A stretch of 64,000 bases of DNA, taken from NCBI RefSeq assembly GCF_024227435.1, contig NZ_CP100445.1:186001-250000 (forward strand), read 5' to 3'. This document shows positions 58,444 through 64,000 of this stretch, in pieces. Each line of letters starts with the position of its first letter. Position 1 is the stretch's first letter. This DNA is from Natrinema caseinilyticum (GTDB taxonomy: Archaea > Halobacteriota > Halobacteria > Halobacteriales > Natrialbaceae). The notes below the pieces were generated by a model. That model ran no database searches. It saw nothing but the letters and a program-made list of their open reading frames with translations, and was not told the origin of the DNA. Both the position numbers and the translations under genes were made by a program.

Positions 58444-58569
58444 TCAGAAGTCTTCGCCGGTCGCTTCTTCAGCGGTCTCTTCGACCCCCTCCGATATCGC
58501 CTCTTCGACGCCGCCGGAGAGGTACCCCTCGACCGCTTCCATAAGTATCTTGAGTATGTTCATAGTCAT
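58444..58569 (-). CDS. 41-residue amphipathic acidic peptide
   Basis: Starts MTMNILKILMEAVEGYL, continues with Ser-Gly-Gly, and ends in a Glu-rich stretch finishing GEDF. The N-terminal half is a hydrophobic/amphipathic helix; the C-terminal half has near-repeats GVEEAISEG and GVEETAEEATG. A strong TATA element (ACCTTATTATACATT, minus strand) is placed for a leaderless transcript at the first ATG, which supports a real gene. No cysteine and no signal-peptide cleavage site. It could be a peptide toxin, a regulator or a precursor of a modified peptide; the last idea rests only on the nearby synthetase-like and methyltransferase genes. Confidence 0.6.
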   Translation of the reverse strand: MTMNILKILMEAVEGYLSGGVEEAISEGVEETAEEATGEDF

Positions 58570-58581
58570 CACTGACCGTGA

Positions 58582-58596
58582 ATGTATAATAAGGTA
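58582..58596 (-). promoter_or_regulatory. TATA element of the small peptide gene
   Basis: TTATTATACATT on the minus strand, 16-27 bp upstream of the ATG at 58569, in an otherwise GC-rich area. Confidence 0.6.
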
Positions 58597-58719
58597 TCGT
58601 ATGTGACGCGCTCGCTCGTGGTGGGGAAACTGTCCGCCCGGCCCACTACTGGGCACAAATCTATCTACGTGTGGGATCGGTAAAAATGACGGTCGAAAAC
58701 TAACCGATCGGGTGAAATA

Positions 58720-59688
58720 TTACGGCTTTGCTTCGAAGATTAGACTCGTCTTCGTCTCGGCGGCCCGGCGGAACCGCGTGAACCCGCCCTCTGTGACGAC
58801 CTCCCGTGTCCGTTCCTCGCCCGCTTGTGCACCCATCCCGTAGCCGACCTCCTGACTGAGTGAGTTCGGCGTACAGGCCACCGTCGAGATCGAGTACGCG
58901 AGACGGCCAAACGGGGTGAGGTTATCTTCGACCCGGTCGTCGGCATACGGTTCGACGATCATCCAGGTACCGTCGTCGGCCAGCGTCTCTCCGACGTGGG
59001 ACGCCACGCCGATGGGGTCGCCCATGTCGTGGTAACAGTTGAACATCGTCACGAGATCGTAGTCGGTGCCGTTGTACTCCCGCGCGGTCGCCACCTCGAA
59101 ATCGACGCGGTCGGCAACACCCGCCGTTTCCGCTCGCTCGCGCGCCATCTCGATCGATGACTCGTGATAGTCGACACCGACGACCGTTGCGTCGGGATAC
59201 GCTTCGGCCATACGAATCGTCGGTGCGCCGTGTCCACAGCCGATATCGGCGATTCGCCCGCCCGCTTCTAGCGTCTCGGCTACCCCGTCGAGTGCCTCGA
59301 TCCAGTCGAGGAGGAAATTCCCGTAGGCCGGACCGAAGAAGCGTTCGGTGCCGTGGAACACGTCCTCGTCGTGTTCGTGCCAGCCGACGCCCTCGCCCGT
59401 TCGAAACGCCTCACGAATGTCGGGTTCGATCTTGCCTAACGACGCGACGAGCTGGAACGCGCCCGGCATGAACACCGGGCTCTCTTCGTCGGCCAACACG
59501 TACGCCTGCTCGGGGGTAAGATCGTAGCGGTCGGCATCGGGGTCGTAGGTCACGTACTCGCCTGCTGCCTGTGAGCGAAGCCATTCGCGGACGTAGCGTT
59601 CCGTGGTGTTGGTTTTCTCGGCCAGCTCGGCGGACGTGAGCGGTCCAGCCTCGTCCAGCGCTGCATAGAGTCCGAGCTCGTCGCCGAT
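58720..59688 (-). pseudogene. class I SAM methyltransferase with N-terminal winged helix, 5' truncated
   Basis: The readable frame covers about 320 residues: winged-helix dimerisation part GDELGLYAALDEAGPLTSAE and TNTTERYVREWLRSQAAGEY, then the methyltransferase domain with SAM motif RIADIGCGHGAPTIRMAEAY, DATVVGVDYHESSIEMARER and DLVTMFNCYHDMGDPIG. Immediately before GDELG an in-frame TGA occurs and the sequence turns into a GC-rich palindromic filler, so the usual first 25-35 residues and start codon are gone. Translation could begin at the GTG complementing 59551-59553 but would omit the winged helix. Full-length relatives are about 350 residues. Confidence 0.7.
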
Positions 59689-59696
59689 TCACTCGC

Positions 59697-59780
59697 GTGA
59701 ACGGAGAGCGCGAGGCTGACGAGCGACCAGCGGGAGCGAGGAGTGCTTTTGCAAGCGAGCGTAGCGAGCGCTGTAAAAGG
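59697..59780. repeat. GC-rich palindromic filler at the broken methyltransferase end
   Basis: Contains overlapping inverted elements such as GCAAGCGAGCGTAGCGAGCG. Sequence of this kind often sits at gene borders and rearrangement points in haloarchaeal genomes. It marks the breakpoint of the methyltransferase gene. Confidence 0.45.
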
Positions 59781-59862
59781 TCGATGTGCGCCCGGAACAC
59801 TAACGTCCAGCCTCATCCCGTGGCGGCATGCCGCGTCGGCTGGCTAACCCTCGTGCCGGGCG

Positions 59863-59884
59863 GGAGAACTCGAGTGAGTTCTCC
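59863..59884. repeat. 9-bp inverted repeat hairpin
   Basis: GGAGAACTC, a four-base GAGT loop, then GAGTTCTCC. A perfect small stem between the methyltransferase relic and the oxidase genes; possible 3'-end element for the cox subunit II transcript. Confidence 0.5.
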
Positions 59885-60041
59885 GGTACTGCTGTCGCGT
59901 GCCCGGGTTCGCCGTGCTGTCATCGCACCCGAATGGGTCTGCTCGGACGGGGACTAAAGGCACGCAGTCTGTCTAGACGCGTCGTCCGCTTAACTCTTCT
60001 ACTCTTCCGCTCTGTTCCTCGCTCGACTGCGACCGTCTTTC

Positions 60042-60815
60042 TCAACCGGGATTGGGGGCTGTGGTGACGGTGTCTTCGTTCTCCGCGAGCCACCGGTCGT
60101 ACGTTTCGGGGTCCACTACGACGACGTCGGCGTCCATCCGCGAGTGGCCGGCCCCGCAGAACTCGGCACAAACTGCGCCGTAGCGGCCGGGTTCGTAGAC
60201 GATGGTTCGGGCTCGCGTGAACTGACCCGGAAACGCGTCCTGTTTGATGCTCAGGTCCGGCACGAAAAGCGAGTGGATGACGTCGTCGCTCGTGAGCCAG
60301 ATCGTCACGTTCTCGTCGGCGGGGATCACGATCTCGTCCTCCGTCGTGACGTTGGCTCCGGGGTAGGTCGCTTGCCACTCCCACTGATAGCCGGTAACGT
60401 ATACCGCCTCGTCGTCGGTCTCGGGGAGTTCTTCGAACGACTCGTACCCGTCCACGTTCTGGGTGTCGCTCTCGAGCGCCTGCGACGGGGACACGTACGG
60501 ACTGACGAGGACGCTGTACCCGGAGAGGCCGACGAACAGGAGGATGATCGCCGTCGCGGTGGTCCAGGTTATTTCGAGGGCGGGATCTTCCCGCGTCGGT
60601 TGGGGATCGTCGTTGTCGTGGAACTTGACGGCTGCGTAGACCAGAATCAGGAGGACGAACAGCGTCAACGGTAGTGCAACGTAGAGCAGTTGATACTCGA
60701 GTCCGTCGATGAGTTCGCGGTTCGCCGACTGTGCGACGACGGGGCCGGTCAGTGCGAGGAGACTCGAGAGCGCCGAGAGGAGCAGTAGCAAGATCGTGCG
60801 GCGGCGGCCACGCAT
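60042..60815 (-). CDS. coxB: cytochrome c oxidase subunit II
   Basis: 257 residues. A signal/anchor helix, then a second transmembrane segment (TATAIILLFVGLSGYSVL) and an extracellular cupredoxin domain with the CuA site: His in DVIHSLFVPDL and CAEFCGAGHSRM (two Cys, Glu carbonyl, His, Met). The aromatic electron-entry patch is GYQWEWQATYPG. It passes electrons from a donor (probably halocyanin in this setting) to subunit I. Divergent from the subunit I gene with a 218-bp shared promoter region. Confidence 0.95.
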   Translation of the reverse strand: MRGRRRTILLLLLSALSSLLALTGPVVAQSANRELIDGLEYQLLYVALPLTLFVLLILVYAAVKFHDNDDPQPTREDPALEITWTTATAIILLFVGLSGYSVLVSPYVSPSQALESDTQNVDGYESFEELPETDDEAVYVTGYQWEWQATYPGANVTTEDEIVIPADENVTIWLTSDDVIHSLFVPDLSIKQDAFPGQFTRARTIVYEPGRYGAVCAEFCGAGHSRMDADVVVVDPETYDRWLAENEDTVTTAPNPG

Positions 60816-61033
60816 TGACGGGCATTGGGCAGCGCGCGTGAAATACTGCCGCCATGGTTGTCTGAACTGTCACGAACGCGTATCAGTTATAGGCAGTAGA
60901 TACCCGGTGAAGACCGATCAAAAGTGGTGAAACTCTCGTACCTGTCAGTTCATCTTTATTGAGGCCGGTGGTGAGGCACCGCTATGCACGGCGACGAGCG
61001 GTGCGGTCGATCTGTCGGGGGTGGCGGGTAACG

Positions 61034-63322
61034 ATGGACCGTGCGCTCGTGGAGGTCGTGTTGTTCCTCGGCATCCTCGTCGGCTGTCTCGCGACGGTCG
61101 TGGCCGCGCGACGGTCGCGAGCCGATCCGTCGCCGGACGGCGGGTACGTGACGAGCCGCGACCGCCGATTCAGTTTGTCCGACGCCAGGGCGGCGGCAAT
61201 CCGGTGGACAACGACGACGAATCACCGCGAGATCGGCGTGCTCTATATCGCGTTCGGCACGGTCGCTGCGATCTGGGGCGGAATCGACGGCATGATGATT
61301 CGGACGCATCTGCTGACGCCGGAAGCGAATCTCTGGACCGAGCAGACGTACAACGAACTGTTCACCATGCACGGGCTGACGATGCTGATCTTCTTCGTCA
61401 CGCCGGTGTTCTACGGGGTTGGAAACTACTTTCTGCCGCTGTTGATCGGGGCCGACGACATGGCGTTTCCGCGACTCAACGCGATCGGCTTCTGGCTGTT
61501 ACCACCCGCGCTCTTGCTGGCCCGGCTTGGAATCGTCGCCGAGGTAACCGGAAAGGTACTCGGGCTCGTGGTTCCGGCGGACTGGCTGACGGCGCTGTTC
61601 GCGTTACGCGAGCCGGCGGTCGGGTGGTACCTGTATCCGCCGCTGTCGCTCGCGCCGAATCCACAGACGAACTTCCTCATACTCGGGCTCCACCTGAGCG
61701 GCATCGCGACCACCATCGGGGCGATCAATTTCATCACCACGGTCGTCTACGAACGAGACGAGTCGATCGGCTGGGCGAATCTCGATATCTTCTCGTGGAA
61801 CATGCTCGTCACGAGCGCCATCGTCCTCTTCGCGTTCCCCCTCCTCGGGACGGCGCTGCTCATGTTGCTGTTCGACCGCACTTTCGGAACGACCTTTTTC
61901 GCCGTCGAGGGCGGCGGCCCCATTCTCTGGCAGCATCTCTTCTGGTTTTGGGGCCATCCGGAGGTGTACATCATCTTCCTCCCCGCGACCGGTTTGATGA
62001 GCCTCATTCTCCCGAAATTCGTCGGCCGCAAGCTCTTCGGATTCAAGTTCATCGTCTACTCGACGATCGCGATCGGGGTTCTCTCCTTTAGCGTCTGGGC
62101 ACATCACATGTTCGTGACCGGCGTCGATCCTCGCGTCCGAGCGAGTTTCATGGCCACCTCGGTCGCGATCGCCGTCCCGAGCGCGATCAAAGTCTTCAAC
62201 TGGATTACCACCATGTGGAACGGCGACGTCAGGCTCGCAGCGCCGACGATACTCTGTGTCGGCTCGATCGGGATGTTCATCGTCGGCGGTGTGACCGGCA
62301 TCTTTCTCGCCGTCATCCCGGTCGACATCGTGTACCACGGCACCTACTACGTCGTCGGACACTTCCACCTCATCCTCATGGGGATCATCCCCCTCATGAT
62401 GTTCGCTGCGAGCTACTACTGGTATCCGCTCCTCACCGGTCGGATGTACGACCGACGGCTCGCGCTGTTCCAGTCGACGCTGCTCGTCGCCGGCTCCGCG
62501 CTCACGTTCATGACGCTGCTGGCGCTCGGATTTTTGGAGCTGCCTCGCCGGTATGCGACGTACCCCCCACAGTACTCGGGGTTGCAGGTCGTCGCCACAG
62601 TCGGTGCGTTCATCGTCGGTATCAGCGTCCTCATGTGGCTGTACAACATGCTCTGGTCGTACTTCCGGGGAAGCCCCCTCGAGACCAGCGATCCGTGGGA
62701 GCTGAAGGCGACCGAGCAGTTCACGCCCGAGTGGCAGTGGTTCGAGGACAGACTCGAGCGCGAGCGCGGTATTCCACCGAGCGAACCGGCGGAGATTCGG
62801 CCCTCGTACGTCCCCGCGCGTGAAGTTCGGCCGCCGTCGCTCTACGGCCGAATCGCGCCGGTGGCACGGACCGTCGCGAGCGACGCGGGTGCGGGCGCGA
62901 CCGGCGGATTCGTCGGCACGATGCTCATGTCGGGTATCCTCTTCGCCGCGGTGATCCTCGGCGCGTTCGACCTCGAGTCCTTCGCGAATCTCGCCACGCT
63001 CGTCGGACTCCCCTCGAGCGTCGCCCTCGGGTACGGGCTGTTTCTCGTCGGCGGGATGACGGTCTGGTCCCTGCTGTTTCTCTCGCTACGGGAGTACCTG
63101 CCCGGCGAACTCACCCTCGTCACGGGGCTGTGGTACGCGACGGTGATCGCCTCCGGGTTCGCGATCGCGTTCTACTCCGGCCAGAGAGGCCTCGAGCTGG
63201 TCGCGTATCTCGTCTTCGTCTTGCTCGCCCACTGGCTGTACGGACTGGGTCTCGCGGGGACGATCACGTACCTCGGCGGCCGCAGGCGCCGTCCGTCGAC
63301 CGGGGAGACCGATCGAGAATGA
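61034..63322 (+). CDS. coxA: cytochrome c oxidase subunit I fused to a DUF6789-like membrane domain
   Basis: 762 residues from ATG at 61034. The catalytic core has the low-spin heme His in ELFTMHGLTMLIFF, the CuB His-Tyr pair and gate Glu in WFWGHPEVYIIFLP, the His-His pair in VWAHHMFVTGVDP and the two heme His in HGTYYVVGHFHLIL. D- and K-channel residues are visible (ADDMAFPRLN; PSAIKVFNW), so it is an A-type proton pump. After residue 600 or so, a linker leads to four more helices (GFVGTMLMSGILFAAVILGA, then AHWLYGLGLAGTITYL) resembling DUF6789 rather than a normal subunit III. Overlaps the next gene (ATGA). Confidence 0.95.
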   Translation: MDRALVEVVLFLGILVGCLATVVAARRSRADPSPDGGYVTSRDRRFSLSDARAAAIRWTTTTNHREIGVLYIAFGTVAAIWGGIDGMMIRTHLLTPEANLWTEQTYNELFTMHGLTMLIFFVTPVFYGVGNYFLPLLIGADDMAFPRLNAIGFWLLPPALLLARLGIVAEVTGKVLGLVVPADWLTALFALREPAVGWYLYPPLSLAPNPQTNFLILGLHLSGIATTIGAINFITTVVYERDESIGWANLDIFSWNMLVTSAIVLFAFPLLGTALLMLLFDRTFGTTFFAVEGGGPILWQHLFWFWGHPEVYIIFLPATGLMSLILPKFVGRKLFGFKFIVYSTIAIGVLSFSVWAHHMFVTGVDPRVRASFMATSVAIAVPSAIKVFNWITTMWNGDVRLAAPTILCVGSIGMFIVGGVTGIFLAVIPVDIVYHGTYYVVGHFHLILMGIIPLMMFAASYYWYPLLTGRMYDRRLALFQSTLLVAGSALTFMTLLALGFLELPRRYATYPPQYSGLQVVATVGAFIVGISVLMWLYNMLWSYFRGSPLETSDPWELKATEQFTPEWQWFEDRLERERGIPPSEPAEIRPSYVPAREVRPPSLYGRIAPVARTVASDAGAGATGGFVGTMLMSGILFAAVILGAFDLESFANLATLVGLPSSVALGYGLFLVGGMTVWSLLFLSLREYLPGELTLVTGLWYATVIASGFAIAFYSGQRGLELVAYLVFVLLAHWLYGLGLAGTITYLGGRRRRPSTGETDRE

Positions 63323-63903
63323 GCGCAGATGAAGACGACCCTCGCGGTCCGACCGGTCCGGAGGCGGCCGAGGACGCGGGGCCGGTCGGGCCGACGCTCG
63401 AGTCCGAATCGTTGCTGCTGACCTACGCCGCACCGTTTCTCGGCGTTCTCTTGATCGCCGTCGGTCTTCCCCTCTCGATCGTCGGCGGCTACGTCGTGGT
63501 TCAGGACCGGGTCGGACTCTGTGGCGAGCCGTCGATCACGGCCACGCCGGTCGACCAGTACGACCGCTTTCCGGAAACCGTCGAGGAACTCCCCGCGGAG
63601 GATCTGACGGCCGCCGAGCGACGGGCCCTCGAGGAAGCGATCGAGAGCCCGCTCAGGGAGGGGACGATCGAGGGAGACGTCGCGAACCGCGATGCACTGC
63701 TCGATGGAGTAGTCATCGCCTTCGAGGGAGAGTCCTACTACGTTCAGATCACGTCCCAGAACTCCTGTCTCGAGGTCGAGCCGCTGTTGTTTCCGATCGG
63801 CGGGGTCGCGATCATCGTCGGTATCGTGGGCGTCCTGACGCCGCCGATCTACCGGAAACTGGCCGGCTTCGAGGAACGGATCCGGGGAGAGCGGCCGGAG
63901 TGA
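63319..63903 (+). CDS. two-helix membrane protein, co-transcribed with oxidase subunit I
   Basis: 194 residues. An acidic N-terminus, one membrane helix (APFLGVLLIAVGLPLSIVGG), an extracellular domain of about 95 residues containing LPAEDLTAAERRALEEAIES and two cysteines (DRVGLCGEP, SQNSCLEVE) that could pair, then a second helix (LLFPIGGVAIIVGIVGVL). It resembles haloarchaeal proteins of the DUF7979 type, from memory. The start overlaps the subunit I stop, suggesting a role linked to the oxidase. Confidence 0.75.
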   Translation: MSADEDDPRGPTGPEAAEDAGPVGPTLESESLLLTYAAPFLGVLLIAVGLPLSIVGGYVVVQDRVGLCGEPSITATPVDQYDRFPETVEELPAEDLTAAERRALEEAIESPLREGTIEGDVANRDALLDGVVIAFEGESYYVQITSQNSCLEVEPLLFPIGGVAIIVGIVGVLTPPIYRKLAGFEERIRGERPE

Positions 63904-64000
63904 CCGATCTCCCGAATCGATCGGGTGACGGGCGAGTCGACGCGGCGCTCGGTCCTCGGGAGGGCTGCGGGGGCCGATTGGAACTCGTGGTGAGAGCGGT
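63900..64000 (+). CDS. possible next gene, cut by the window end
   Basis: A GTG at 63900 overlaps the preceding stop (GTGA) and opens a frame that stays open to the window end. About 33 residues are visible, with no recognisable motif. The overlap pattern is suggestive, but composition alone does not prove it coding. Confidence 0.25.
   Translation, partial: MTDLPNRSGDGRVDAALGPREGCGGRLELVVRA

Noticed and set aside
58444-58569. Peptide as a classical lasso-peptide precursor
   Set aside because: No Thr two residues before a plausible core, no YxxP-type leader motif, and no leader peptidase or PqqD-like gene nearby.
61604-62368. 254-residue frame antisense to oxidase subunit I
   Set aside because: Acidic mirror frame with no domain, opposite a complete oxidase gene.

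Overview
The window is chromosomal DNA of a haloarchaeon, most like the Natrialba/Natrinema/Haloterrigena group. The evidence is high GC content, very acidic proteins, many overlapping or leaderless starts, archaeal TATA-type promoters, an archaeal 16S-tRNA-Ala-23S-5S operon, and typically haloarchaeal proteins (PGF-CTERM anchoring, HalOD1 and DUF7344-type domains, TrmB, dodecin, GatE, SRP19, Gar1).

Layout. 0-16.6 kb is mostly housekeeping: a crotonase, BolA and NifU-like Fe-S proteins, cysteinyl-tRNA synthetase, a decayed histidine kinase, a lipoprotein, a presenilin-type membrane protease, srp19-gar1, a divergent btuF/btuCD corrinoid importer, a truncated TnpB relic, gatE, a zinc-ribbon protein and a TrmJ-like methylase. 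16.6-20.4 kb holds a 1.3-kb non-coding region that looks like a replication origin (inverted origin-recognition-box repeats and a cytosine-free AT/GT-rich tract) in front of an orc1/cdc6 gene. A dihydropteroate synthase-like gene, a probable structured RNA and mptE (pterin pyrophosphokinase) follow.

21.5-27 kb carries small zinc-ribbon, metallo-hydrolase, photolyase and HalOD1 genes. 25.4-34.3 kb is a sugar module on the minus strand: a TrmB regulator, a four-gene ABC importer (binding lipoprotein, two permeases, ATPase), a Gfo/Idh/MocA dehydrogenase and a TIM-barrel epimerase. 34.4-48.9 kb mixes a MscS channel, two universal stress proteins, an aminotransferase, membrane proteins, dodecin, IscA, hisD, an ABC-2 exporter pair and an NmrA-like reductase.

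48.9-54.9 kb is the rRNA operon, with four tandem promoters, processing stems and a terminator hairpin. Behind it lies a looser, accessory-looking stretch (55-59.8 kb): a DUF7344-type winged-helix protein, an asparagine-synthetase-like enzyme lacking the glutaminase cysteine, a 41-residue amphipathic acidic peptide gene with a strong promoter, and an N-terminally broken methyltransferase. The window ends with a divergent cytochrome c oxidase locus (subunit II, and subunit I fused to an extra membrane domain).

The signals most worth following are the origin with its C-free tract, the RNA between the folP-like gene and mptE that can form two competing stems, and the peptide/asparagine-synthetase-like locus.
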